A DNA stretch of 64,000 nucleotides. It comes from Solimonas terrae. Lineage in GTDB: Bacteria; Pseudomonadota; Gammaproteobacteria; Nevskiales; Nevskiaceae. The position numbers were made by a program, and so were the translations under genes. Location: assembly GCF_011067135.1 (NCBI RefSeq), contig NZ_JAAMOW010000008.1, positions 124,001 through 188,000 of the forward strand, written 5' to 3'. Below, piece by piece: positions 37,038-44,976 of this stretch (positions are counted from its first letter, which is position 1; the number at the start of each line of letters is the position of its first letter). Below the pieces are notes generated by a model. The model was not told where the DNA came from. It did no database searches and saw nothing but the letters and a program-made list of their open reading frames with translations.

Positions 37038-38552
37038 ATGTGTGGAATCGCCGGTATCGTTTCCCAAAACGTCGCGGTCAATTCGGATCTGTTCGATGCC
37101 CTGACGATGCTTCAGCATCGTGGTCAGGACGCCGCGGGCATGATCACCAACGAGGGTCATCGTCTGTTCCTGCGCAAGGAAAACGGCCTGGTGCGCGACG
37201 TTTTCAATGCCGATGACCAGATGGCCAAGCTGCGCGGCAACATGGGCGTGGCGCATGTCCGCTATCCGACGGCCGGCACGTCGACGTCAGCCGAAGCGCA
37301 GCCGTTCTACACCAACACGCCGTTCGGCATCGCGCTGTCGCACAACGGCAACCTGACCAATTCCGAAGAGCTCAAGCAGGAGCTGTTTCTCGAAGACCGC
37401 CGCCATCTGAACACCGACTCGGATTCGGAAGTCCTGCTCAACGTTTTCGCTCACGAGCTGCTGCAGCGGGGTGTGCTGCGTCTGACCCCGGACGACATCT
37501 TCGCGGCGGTGTCGGGTGTGCACCTGCGCTGTCGCGGTGCCTATGCCTGTGTGGTGATGATCACCGGCTACGGCGTGGTCGGCTTCCGCGATCCCTATGG
37601 CATCCGCCCCATCGTCTACGGCCGGCGCGAGACCGCCAGGGGCCCGGATTACCTGATCGCCTCGGAATCGGTCGCGCTGGACGCGCTCGGTTACGAGTTC
37701 GTCGACGACATCGCACCCGGCGAAGCCGTGCTGATCACGCTCGACGGCAAGCTGCACAAGCGCCAGTGCGCCGCCAATCCGATCTACTCGCCGTGCATAT
37801 TCGAGCACGTCTATCTCGCGCGCCCGGACTCGGTGATCGACGACATCTACGTCTACAAGGCGCGCCTGCGCATGGGCGTCAAGCTCGCCGAGAAGATTCT
37901 CCGCGAGTGGCCGGAACACGACATCGACGTCGTCATCCCGATCCCCGATACCTCGCGCGTCGCCGGCGCCGAGCTTGCTGCCCGCCTCGGCGTGCACTAC
38001 CGGGAAGGCTTCATCAAGAACCGCTACATCGGCCGCACCTTCATCATGCCCGGCCAGGCCCAGCGCAAGAAATCGGTGCGCCAGAAGCTCAATCCGGTCG
38101 ACCTCGAATTCCGTGGCAAGAACGTGTTGCTGGTCGATGACTCCATCGTGCGCGGCACAACCTCGAAGGAAATCGTCGAAATGGCGCGTGCCGCCGGCGC
38201 GCGGAAGGTCTATTTCGCCTCAGCTTCACCGCCGGTCCGCTATCCGAACGTCTACGGCATCGACATGCCGACTTCGAGCGAGCTGGTCGCACACGGCCGC
38301 ACCGTCGACGAGCTGGAAAAAATGCTCGGTGCCGATCGCCTGATCTATCAGGATCTCGAGGATCTGGTCGACGCCGTGCGTGCCGGCAATCCGAACATCA
38401 CGCGCTTCGACTGCTCGGTGTTCAATGGCGAATACATCACGCAGGACGTGACGACGGAATATCTCAACCAGCTCGAACTGTTCCGTTCCGACGCTGCCAA
38501 GGCGGCACGACAGAAGGCGCAGACCACGGTCATCGAGCTGCGCAACGCCTGA
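37038..38552 (+). CDS. purF: Amidophosphoribosyltransferase
   Basis: It commits PRPP to purine synthesis. The 504-aa protein starts MCGIAGIV, so Cys2 becomes the N-terminal glutaminase nucleophile after Met removal. It has [16 protein letters not shown], and the PRPP loop [14 protein letters not shown] at about 364-377. Length matches E. coli (505). The ribosome site AGGACAGGAC precedes ATG 37038. The 160 bp between cvpA and purF hold nothing else I recognise. Confidence 0.97.
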   Translation: MCGIAGIVSQNVAVNSDLFDALTMLQHRGQDAAGMITNEGHRLFLRKENGLVRDVFNADDQMAKLRGNMGVAHVRYPTAGTSTSAEAQPFYTNTPFGIALSHNGNLTNSEELKQELFLEDRRHLNTDSDSEVLLNVFAHELLQRGVLRLTPDDIFAAVSGVHLRCRGAYACVVMITGYGVVGFRDPYGIRPIVYGRRETARGPDYLIASESVALDALGYEFVDDIAPGEAVLITLDGKLHKRQCAANPIYSPCIFEHVYLARPDSVIDDIYVYKARLRMGVKLAEKILREWPEHDIDVVIPIPDTSRVAGAELAARLGVHYREGFIKNRYIGRTFIMPGQAQRKKSVRQKLNPVDLEFRGKNVLLVDDSIVRGTTSKEIVEMARAAGARKVYFASASPPVRYPNVYGIDMPTSSELVAHGRTVDELEKMLGADRLIYQDLEDLVDAVRAGNPNITRFDCSVFNGEYITQDVTTEYLNQLELFRSDAAKAARQKAQTTVIELRNA

Positions 38553-38623
38553 GCGCACGTGCGGTTCGGCTGCTGCGCGTCGCGGCGTCAGGCTCGACAC
38601 CGACTCACGCGTGCGCTGCGCGC

Positions 38624-38652
38624 TTGCCCAAAGGACAATTTCGCCTTACCTT
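38624..38652 (+). promoter_or_regulatory. Probable metZ promoter ahead of the riboswitch
   Basis: TTGCCC (38624-38629), a 17-bp spacer and TACCTT (38647-38652) would start transcription at about 38658-38660, which is exactly where the 5' strand of riboswitch helix P1 begins. The agreement supports both calls. Confidence 0.5.
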
Positions 38653-38658
38653 TGCGCG

Positions 38659-38726
38659 GCGCCGATTTGCTCCCAGCTTGCAGGCGCGGCGTTTGTGGAA
38701 CGCCAATAAATGTCGCTAAACAGGGG
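38659..38726 (+). ncRNA. SAM-II (SAM-alpha) riboswitch aptamer upstream of metZ
   Basis: The order of elements matches the SAM-II aptamer. P1 5' strand GCGCC-type is at 38659-38663, then GATTT, loop bases TCCC (38671-38674) and TTGCA. The P1 3' strand GGCGC is at 38683-38687. The conserved ATAAATGT.GCTAAA is at 38706-38720, followed by CAGGGG. The loop TCCC can pair with GGGG at 38723-38726 to make the pseudoknot. Compared with the crystallised SAM-II RNA, an extra hairpin GGCGTT/AACGCC (38688-38704) sits between P1 and the conserved ATAAA. Being directly before a methionine-synthesis gene, it should sense S-adenosylmethionine and lower expression. Confidence 0.82.
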
Positions 38727-38730
38727 CGTG

Positions 38731-38767
38731 AGCCCGTTTGGCATGAATCGATGCTGGCGGGCTTTTT
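38731..38767 (+). terminator. SAM-II expression platform: terminator with competing antiterminator
   Basis: AGCCCG (38731-38736) pairs with CGGGCT (38758-38763), with an inner GCAT/ATGC stem, and is followed by a run of T to 38767. The same GCCC can instead pair with GGGC at 38724-38727 across a GTGA tetraloop. That uses the very GGGG needed for the aptamer pseudoknot. Ligand binding would therefore free the terminator arm and stop transcription before metZ. Confidence 0.75.
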
Positions 38768-38790
38768 CATTGCCCGCAGGAGTGAAGGCA

Positions 38791-39978
38791 ATGCAGGACT
38801 TCTTCGATCCGCAGTGGGGCAGTGCGACGCTCGGCGTGCGCGCGGCGGAACCCCGTACGGCGAACCGCGAGCACTCGGCGGCCTTGTCGCTGACCTCCAG
38901 CTATGTGTTCGAGAGCGCGGCACAGGCGGCGGCGGTGTTTTCCGGCGCCGAACCCGGCTACATCTATTCACGCTTCACCAATCCCACCACGGAAGCATTC
39001 GAGAAGCGTCTGGCGGCGATGGAAGGTGGCGCGAGTTGCGTGGCGACCGCGAGCGGCATGGCGGCGGTGCTGACGCTTTGCCTGTCGCTGCTCAGGCAGG
39101 GTGATCACATCGTCAGCTCGCGCGGCCTGTTCGGGTCGACGATCAGTCTGTTCAACAATGTGCTGAGCAGGTTCGGCATCGGCGTCAGCTATGTCGATCA
39201 GACCGATCTCGCTGCCTGGGAGCAGGCGATCCAGGCCAACACGCGCCTGCTGTTTGCCGAGACACCGACCAATCCGCTGGTCGAGATTGCCGACATTGCG
39301 GCGCTGGCCGACATCGCGCACCGCCATGGCGCCTTGCTGTGTGTCGACAACTGCTTCCTGACGCCCGTGCTGCAGCAGCCGCTCAGGCTGGGTGCCGACT
39401 TCGTCATTCATTCGGCGACCAAGTATCTGGACGGCCAGGGCCGCTGCATCGGCGGCGCGATCGTCGGCGATGCCGAACGGGTCGGCAAGGACGTATTCGG
39501 ATTCATGCGCACCGCCGGACCGTGCCTGAGTCCGTTCAATGCCTGGGTGTTCCTCAAGGGACTGGAAACGCTGTCGGTGCGGATGAAAGCGCATTGCGAG
39601 AATGCGCATGGTCTTGCCGAATGGCTGAGCGAACAGGCCAGCGTCAGGCGCGTGTTCTATCCGGGCCTGGCAAGCCATCCGCAACACGAGCTCGCGCGCC
39701 GCCAGCAGTCGGGCTTCGGTGGTGTGCTGGCCTTCGAAGTCGAGGGCGGCCGCGAGGCCGCCTGGCGCGTCATCGATGCGACGCGGCTGATCTCGATCAC
39801 CGCCAATCTTGGTGACACGCGCACGACGATCACGCATCCGGCGACCACCACGCATGCACGCATCAGTGCCGAAGCGCGCGCCGCTGCCGGCATCGACGAG
39901 GGCCTGCTGCGCATTGCCGTCGGTCTGGAGGATCTGAAGGATCTGACCGCCGATCTCGCCCGCAGCCTGCACCTCTAG
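38791..39978 (+). CDS. metZ: O-succinylhomoserine sulfhydrylase
   Basis: This PLP enzyme of the Cys/Met metabolism family makes homocysteine directly from O-succinylhomoserine and sulfide. The 395-aa protein has YSRFTNPTT, the PLP Lys211 in HSATKYLDGQGR, and RTAGPCLSPFNAW, the stretch typical of MetZ rather than MetB. The ATG at 38791 follows CAGGAG at 38777-38782. Expression is probably SAM-controlled. Its stop codon TAG is partly made by an inserted 230-bp element. Confidence 0.92.
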   Translation: MQDFFDPQWGSATLGVRAAEPRTANREHSAALSLTSSYVFESAAQAAAVFSGAEPGYIYSRFTNPTTEAFEKRLAAMEGGASCVATASGMAAVLTLCLSLLRQGDHIVSSRGLFGSTISLFNNVLSRFGIGVSYVDQTDLAAWEQAIQANTRLLFAETPTNPLVEIADIAALADIAHRHGALLCVDNCFLTPVLQQPLRLGADFVIHSATKYLDGQGRCIGGAIVGDAERVGKDVFGFMRTAGPCLSPFNAWVFLKGLETLSVRMKAHCENAHGLAEWLSEQASVRRVFYPGLASHPQHELARRQQSGFGGVLAFEVEGGREAAWRVIDATRLISITANLGDTRTTITHPATTTHARISAEARAAAGIDEGLLRIAVGLEDLKDLTADLARSLHL

Positions 39979-40207
39979 GGCCTGTTAACGCTGATGGCGT
40001 CACTGTGGCCGAGGTTGTTTTGCCGCAGCGCAAGGAACGAGGAGTGAGGTGTACTTGACGTACATGAATGACGAGAGACGCCGCGCTGCGGCAAAACGGC
40101 CCGGCCCCTTCAGGGTGGTGCCTGGCAAGCCGCCATGCGGCGTTGCGAGCCGCTTCCTGGGGATTGCCATGCGCCACCACAGCGACACCATTGGCGTTAA
40201 CAGGCCC
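39978..40207. mobile_element. 230-bp MITE-like element with TA target duplication
   Basis: Terminal inverted repeats begin GGGCCTGTTAACGC at both ends; over the outer 31 bp 27 positions match. A second internal inverted repeat TTTTGCCGCAGCGC lies at 40018-40031 and 40083-40096. The element carries no coding capacity. It is flanked by TA at 39976-39977 and 40208-40209, the signature of IS630/Tc1-mariner-type insertion. Removing it with one TA joins the metZ codon CTC to TAA and leaves CC before the next ATG. Confidence 0.8.
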
Positions 40208-40212
40208 TAACC

Positions 40213-40977
40213 ATGGACATGCGCACGCGCCGGGCCTGGCATGCCGCGCTGGTCGAGACCGATCCGGCCGAGAAATGCCGGCGCGTCGCCGCCCTGGGCG
40301 GCAACGAGGTCGACGATGTCGATGACGATCCACGGCCGGTTCCCGGTCGGCCGGCGCGGCCGGCGCTGATTCACCCGCACGACGTGCCACAGCGTGCACT
40401 CGGTTCGGTCGAGGGCCGCGCCGCCTTGCTGCACGCCATCGCGCACATCGAATTCAACGCGATCAATCTCGCACTTGATGCAGGCTGGCGCTTCGCCGGC
40501 CTGCCGACGCGCTACTACGCCGACTGGCTCGGCGTTGCGCAGGACGAGGCACGGCATTTCGCGATGCTGCGTGCGCGCCTGCAGATGCTGGACTTCGACT
40601 ACGGCGATTTCGCCGCGCACAACGGTCTGTGGGAGGCGGCCGAGAAGACCGCGCACGACGCGTTGCTGCGCATGGCGCTGGTGCCGCGCGTGCTCGAAGC
40701 GCGCGGGCTCGATGTCACGCCGGGCATGATCGCGCGCCTGCGCAAGGTCGGTGATCTGGAGACCGTCGCGATTCTCGAACTGATCCTGCGCGAGGAGGTT
40801 CGCCACGTCGAAATCGGCACGCGCTGGTTCCGCTACCTCTGCGCGCAGCGGGGGCTCGATGCCGCGGCGACTTTCCGGACGCTGCTGATCGAGCATGGCG
40901 TACGCCTGCGTCCGCCGCTGAATCTGCCGGCCCGGCATGCCGCCGGCTTCGTCGACGCGGAACTGGCGACGACATGA
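40213..40977 (+). CDS. DUF455 ferritin-like protein
   Basis: The 254-aa protein carries paired metal-ligand motifs of ferritin-like four-helix proteins: Glu80 in HIEFNAI, Glu112/His115 in DEARHF and Glu195/His198 in EEVRHVE. A di-iron site is therefore likely. The reaction is unknown; distant relatives include tRNA hydroxylase MiaE. The ATG at 40213 lies 5 bp outside the MITE-like insertion. Before the insertion it would have been 2 bp from the metZ stop, that is, the second gene of a metZ operon. Confidence 0.85.
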   Translation: MDMRTRRAWHAALVETDPAEKCRRVAALGGNEVDDVDDDPRPVPGRPARPALIHPHDVPQRALGSVEGRAALLHAIAHIEFNAINLALDAGWRFAGLPTRYYADWLGVAQDEARHFAMLRARLQMLDFDYGDFAAHNGLWEAAEKTAHDALLRMALVPRVLEARGLDVTPGMIARLRKVGDLETVAILELILREEVRHVEIGTRWFRYLCAQRGLDAAATFRTLLIEHGVRLRPPLNLPARHAAGFVDAELATT

Positions 40978-41035
40978 TGCCGGTCGGGCCTCTCGCGCTG
41001 TTAGGATAGGCCGCCCCGCTACCGATCGCGCTCCG

Positions 41036-41971
41036 ATGCCGCACGACCATTCCCACGACCACGCCGGTCATGACCACGATCACGGCCACACGCATGATCA
41101 CGGTGCCCATGCGTCGGAAGGCAAGCTGCTGCTGGCGCTGTTGCTGACCGGCGGGTTCATGTTCGCCGAAGTCGCCGGTGGCCTCATTGCCGGTTCGCTG
41201 GCGCTGCTTGCCGACGCCGCGCACATGCTGACCGACGCGGCGTCGCTGGCGATGGCGTTTCTTGCCGTCCGCGCCGCGCGGCGACCGGCGACGCCGAGCA
41301 TGAGCTACGGCCATCACCGCTGGCAGGTGCTGGCGGCGTTCGTCAATGGCGTGGGCCTGCTGGCCCTGTCGGCCTGGATTCTGATCGAAGCCATGCTGCG
41401 CCTGTGGCAGCCGGCCAGCGTGCAGGGTGGCGTGGTGATGCTGATCGCGGTGCTCGGCCTGGTCGTCAATCTGCTCGCGTTCGCGATCCTGTCCGGCGGC
41501 GAACAGAATCTCAATGTGCGCGGTGCGCTGGCGCATGTACTCGGTGATCTGCTCGGCAGCGCGGCGGCCCTGCTGGCCGGCGCCCTGATCTGGTGGCGCG
41601 GGTGGATGATCGCCGATCCGCTGCTGTCGGCTTTCGTTGCCCTGGTGATGGTGCGGACCGGCTGGCACATTGCGCGTCAATCGGCACATGTACTGCTCGA
41701 AGGTACGCCGCCGGGTCTCGACGAGCGGTCGATCATCGACGCGCTCGAAACCGGGGTCGACGCGGTTGAGAGCGTCCATCACGTGCACGCCTGGTCGCTG
41801 AGCGACAGCAAGACGGTGGTGACCCTGCATGCGACGCTGCGCGCCGACGCTGGTCGGGATGCCGCTCTGATGGCGATCCACGGCCTGCTCGAAACCCGCT
41901 TCGGTATCGAGCACAGCACGATCCAGATCGAGGAAAGCGCCTGCACGACGCCGCGCGCCTGCGTGTCCTGA
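41036..41971 (+). CDS. Cation diffusion facilitator (zinc/cobalt/cadmium efflux)
   Basis: The 311-aa inner-membrane antiporter has a His/Asp-rich start (12 of the first 25 residues are His). Six hydrophobic helices follow, with the transport-site pairs His63-xxx-Asp67 (AAHMLTDAAS) and His167-xxx-Asp171 (AHVLGDLLG). A C-terminal ferredoxin-like cytoplasmic domain has HHVHAWSL. His-Asp site composition favours Zn over Mn. It resembles CzcD/ZitB. TAGGAT at 41002-41007 may be the -10. ATG 41036 is fixed by the His-rich start. Confidence 0.92.
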   Translation: MPHDHSHDHAGHDHDHGHTHDHGAHASEGKLLLALLLTGGFMFAEVAGGLIAGSLALLADAAHMLTDAASLAMAFLAVRAARRPATPSMSYGHHRWQVLAAFVNGVGLLALSAWILIEAMLRLWQPASVQGGVVMLIAVLGLVVNLLAFAILSGGEQNLNVRGALAHVLGDLLGSAAALLAGALIWWRGWMIADPLLSAFVALVMVRTGWHIARQSAHVLLEGTPPGLDERSIIDALETGVDAVESVHHVHAWSLSDSKTVVTLHATLRADAGRDAALMAIHGLLETRFGIEHSTIQIEESACTTPRACVS

Positions 41972-41976
41972 GGTCT

Positions 41977-41993
41977 GTGCGGTCCGACCGCAC
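41977..41993. other. Perfect 17-nt palindrome between convergent genes
   Basis: GTGCGGTC and GACCGCAC flank a single base, 5 bp after the cation-efflux gene and 38 bp from the lpxH end. There is no T-run on either strand. It may mark 3' ends of both messages; function unknown. Confidence 0.35.
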
Positions 41994-42031
41994 TGCGTCC
42001 ACCTCGCGAGGCGTTGGCGGGCCGGGCGCTG

Positions 42032-42796
42032 CTAGCGGGCTCTGTAGGCGGTTGCGGTGGACGGCGGCGACGTTTCGATGCGCCGTCGTACGCAGACGCC
42101 ATACGCGTCGACGGACAGGTATTCCATGTGGTCCGGATGCCAGTCGGCTAGCACGATGCGCATCGCGCGGGCGCCGGCACGCAACTGCAGCAGATGATCG
42201 GCCGGGCGGTGCGTGTGACCATGAATCATGCGGCTGACACCGTGTTGCTGCATCGCGTTGCGGATCGCGTCTTCGTTGACGTCCATGATCGCCGACGCCT
42301 TGTTGCGCTTTTCGGCGCCGCTCTTTTCGCGCAGGCCGCCGGCGATTGCGAGGCGGCGCCGGCGCGGCAGGCGCATGAACAGCCATTGCGCGAGGCGATT
42401 GCGCGAGAAGCGGCGCCAGCGCTGATAGCCGACATCGTCCGTGCAGTAGCGATCGCCGTGTGAGATCAGCGTGCGCGTGCCGCCAAGTTCGAGGACCTGC
42501 GGGTCCTGCAGCAGCGTGACGCCGGTTGCGGCAGCAAAGCCGGCACCGATCAGGAAGTCGCGATTGCCGGCCATGAAGTACAGCGCCACGCCGCTTCGAT
42601 GCAAGGCCGCCAGTGCGGCGACCTCGGCAGCATGGTTTTTCAGGCCGACGTCGTCGCCGACCCAGTATTCGAACAGGTCGCCCAGGATGTAGACCGCATC
42701 GGCATCGCGCGCCGGACCCTCGAGAAAATGCAGAAAGCCCTCGCGCAATGGCGAGGGCTCGTCCGGCAGATGCAAATCGGATAGCAGCAAAATCAT
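42032..42796 (-). CDS. lpxH: UDP-2,3-diacylglucosamine diphosphatase
   Basis: LpxH cleaves UDP-2,3-diacylglucosamine to lipid X in lipid A synthesis, at the inner-membrane face. The 254-aa metallophosphatase has SDLHL (6-10), GDLFEYWVGDD, AGNRDFL, SHGDRYCTDD and HGHTHRP, i.e. the complete calcineurin-type motif set for a di-Mn site. ATG 42796 is used because the first motif begins five residues later. Together with lapAB and bepA it gives the window several LPS genes. Confidence 0.95.
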   Translation of the reverse strand: MILLLSDLHLPDEPSPLREGFLHFLEGPARDADAVYILGDLFEYWVGDDVGLKNHAAEVAALAALHRSGVALYFMAGNRDFLIGAGFAAATGVTLLQDPQVLELGGTRTLISHGDRYCTDDVGYQRWRRFSRNRLAQWLFMRLPRRRRLAIAGGLREKSGAEKRNKASAIMDVNEDAIRNAMQQHGVSRMIHGHTHRPADHLLQLRAGARAMRIVLADWHPDHMEYLSVDAYGVCVRRRIETSPPSTATAYRAR

Positions 42797-42834
42797 GCGC
42801 CGGACCCGAGCTTGAGCAGGCACCGCCTGGAGGT

Positions 42835-42907
42835 CGTCATTGCGAAGAGCGTAGCGACGAAGCCATCCAGCGGCACTGCTCGATTGCTTCGCCGTGCTCG
42901 CAATGCG
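42835..42907. repeat. Dispersed palindromic repeat (CATTGCGA type)
   Basis: CGTCATTGCGAAGAGCG...GCGACGAAGC at the left is echoed in inverse by GCTTCGCCGTGCTCGCAATG at the right. This CATTGCGAG.../GCTTCG palindrome is a widespread intergenic repeat type in proteobacteria. It lies between lpxH and ppiB; only one copy is in the window. Confidence 0.6.
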
Positions 42908-42919
42908 GAGGCTTGCAGC

Positions 42920-43426
42920 TCAGATCACCGTGACCTTGTCGATCACGACCTGCGTTTCCGGCACGTCGCGACCAAAGGGACGCGCCGAACCGGTCGGCGT
43001 TTCGGCGATCTTGTCGACCACGTCCATGCCCGCACTGACCTTGCCGAACACCGCATAGCCGTAGCCGTCCTGGCCCGGATGGTTGAGGAAGTCGTTGTTG
43101 CCGTGGTTGATGAAGAACTGCGAGGTCGCCGAATTCGGATCGGAGGTACGCGCCATCGCGATCGTGCCGCGATCGTTCTTCAGGCCGTTGGCCGATTCGA
43201 TGCCGATCGGCGCACGCGTCTTGCGCTGGTCGTAGCTTGCATCGTAACCGCCGCCCTGGATCATGAAGCCCTTGATGACACGGTGAAAGACGAGGCCGTC
43301 GTAGTGGCCGTCGTTGGCGTACTGGACGAAGTTGGCAACGGTCTTCGGCGCCTTCGCGGCGTCGAGTTCAAGTTCGATCGCGCCGTGCGTGGTGTCGATG
43401 CGGACGCGGGTGATGTCGGTGGTCAT
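42920..43426 (-). CDS. ppiB: Cytoplasmic peptidyl-prolyl cis-trans isomerase B (cyclophilin)
   Basis: The 168-aa cyclophilin catalyses proline isomerisation. The core reads [14 protein letters not shown], with the catalytic Arg in FHRV, then [17 protein letters not shown] and YAVFGKV. There is no signal peptide, so it is PpiB rather than periplasmic PpiA. ATG 43426 is used; an upstream in-frame ATG at 43465 would add 13 unconserved residues. It is separated from lpxH by a palindromic repeat and from dusA by 39 bp. Confidence 0.94.
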   Translation of the reverse strand: MTTDITRVRIDTTHGAIELELDAAKAPKTVANFVQYANDGHYDGLVFHRVIKGFMIQGGGYDASYDQRKTRAPIGIESANGLKNDRGTIAMARTSDPNSATSQFFINHGNNDFLNHPGQDGYGYAVFGKVSAGMDVVDKIAETPTGSARPFGRDVPETQVVIDKVTVI

Positions 43427-43465
43427 GGCAATTCCGGTTTTATCGTTTGTAGAAAACTGCGGCAT

Positions 43466-44476
43466 TCAGGCCGCAGCCGAGGATGGTAACGCGTCCATCG
43501 CCTCGCGTGCCGCCAGCAGCAAGCGGGCGTCGCTGTCCGGCCGGTGCGCACCTTCCGAGAGCACGCGCCGGAAGGCGCGGCCACCCGGCTGCGCACGATA
43601 CAGTCCGAGCAGGTGGCGGGTGATATGGTTGAGCGCGGCACCGCGTTCGAGTTCGCGCGCGGCGTAGTCGATCATGTGCGCGAGAATCTCGTCGCGCGCG
43701 GCAATGGGGCGGCCGTTGCCGAACAGGCGTGCGTCGACCTCGGCGAGGAAGTACGGGTTTTCGTAGACCTCACGCCCGATCATCACGCCGTCGACGTGCT
43801 GCAGTTGCAGTTCACCCAGCGAGACGTCACGCAGGCCGCCGTTGAGCACGATCGTCAGCTGCGGAAACGCCAGTTTGAGACGGTGCACGGCCTCGTAGCG
43901 CAACGGCGGGATTTCACGATTTTCCTTCGGCGACAGGCCTTTCAGCCAGGCCTTGCGGGCGTGCACGATGAAGACCTTGCAACCGGCGTCGGCAACCGTC
44001 GCGACGAAGCGTTGCATGAACTCGTATTCGTCCGAATCGTCGACGCCGATCCGGTGCTTGACGGTGACGGGCAGGGACGTCGCGCTGCGCATCGCGCGCA
44101 CCGCGGCGGCGACCTGTTCCGGTTCGTTCATCAGACAGGCACCGAAGCCGCCGCCCTGCACGCGATCGGACGGACAGCCACAGTTCAGATTGATCTCGTC
44201 GTAACCGAACTGCTCGCCGATGGCGGCGCATTGAGCCAGCGCCACGGGATCGGAGCCGCCCAGCTGCAGCGCGACCGGATGCTCGACGGCATCGAATTGC
44301 AGGAAGCGCGTACGGTCGCCATGCAGGATGGCACCGGTCGTCACCATCTCGGTATAGAGGCGTGCGTGCTGCGAGATCTGACGCAGGAAGTACCGGCAGT
44401 GACGATCGGTCCAGTCCAGCATCGGCGCAACGCAGAAGCGCCAGGGGTTCGGCGGGGGCAGGGTGGGGCGCGACAC
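43466..44476 (-). CDS. dusA: tRNA-dihydrouridine(20/20a) synthase
   Basis: This FMN enzyme reduces uridine 20/20a in tRNA D-loops. The 336-aa protein has APMLDWTDRHCR, TEMVTTGA, the catalytic Cys101 in NLNCGCPSDRVQ, VKHRIGVDDSD, HARKAWLKGLSPKENR and GREVYENPY, all DusA-specific. The start ATG at 44476 gives the normal length. It has no evident promoter partner; a small gene on the same strand lies 85 bp upstream. Confidence 0.95.
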   Translation of the reverse strand: MSRPTLPPPNPWRFCVAPMLDWTDRHCRYFLRQISQHARLYTEMVTTGAILHGDRTRFLQFDAVEHPVALQLGGSDPVALAQCAAIGEQFGYDEINLNCGCPSDRVQGGGFGACLMNEPEQVAAAVRAMRSATSLPVTVKHRIGVDDSDEYEFMQRFVATVADAGCKVFIVHARKAWLKGLSPKENREIPPLRYEAVHRLKLAFPQLTIVLNGGLRDVSLGELQLQHVDGVMIGREVYENPYFLAEVDARLFGNGRPIAARDEILAHMIDYAARELERGAALNHITRHLLGLYRAQPGGRAFRRVLSEGAHRPDSDARLLLAAREAMDALPSSAAA

Positions 44477-44561
44477 GGCTTCGACGGCTGACGGCGGACG
44501 CGCATTATCGGCGAAGACGAAGGGTCGGCGCCGGCTTTGCCGGATGTGGCGTTCCGGCCAG

Positions 44562-44765
44562 CTAGATCAGGCGCGTCCACCAGGTGCTGATCTGGGCACC
44601 GCAGCGCGGCCGCGGTGTCGCATCGGGGTCATCCGGCGGCGGCTCGGCGAGTTCGATGGCAAACGGCTCGGTCAGCGCATCGAGCCAGGGATGCGCGGGC
44701 GCTTCGACCGCGACTGGCGTCGACGGGCCTTCCGGATTTGCCGGCCGGTCTTGCGGCTCTTGCAT
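44562..44765 (-). CDS. Small protein of unknown function (67 aa)
   Basis: ATG at 44765 is preceded by TAGGAGGAGAT, one of the best ribosome sites in the window, and the frame runs 67 codons to TAG. The product is acidic and proline-rich (MQEPQDRPANPEGP...), with ALTEPFAIELAEPPPDD in the middle and an aromatic end STWWTRLI. There is no signal peptide or domain I recognise. It lies upstream of dusA on the same strand and divergent from the amidohydrolase. The case rests on the ribosome site and the frame, so it is moderately supported. Confidence 0.6.
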   Translation of the reverse strand: MQEPQDRPANPEGPSTPVAVEAPAHPWLDALTEPFAIELAEPPPDDPDATPRPRCGAQISTWWTRLI

Positions 44766-44976
44766 ATCTCCTCCTACGGCATGGCTGCAGGCCGTTGCAG
44801 CTTGCCAAGCGACGGTCCGCCGCACAAGCCGGCGTTTCGCCGTCCGTCGGATTCCTGCCGCCTTCGGCGGCCTGTCTGCGAGATCGAAGGCCGGTCGGAC
44901 AGCGCGTCCGTGCAGCTGCCTGTTCGGCTCATACTCGCTGTCGAGCAAACTCGAGGCGCACGCTGCGGGAGTCGAC
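44766..44976 (+). other. Divergent intergenic region
   Basis: These 211 bp separate the small protein gene from the amidohydrolase. They must hold promoters for both directions. CATACT at 44930 is a possible -10 toward the amidohydrolase, without a clear -35. No gene is seen. Confidence 0.4.
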
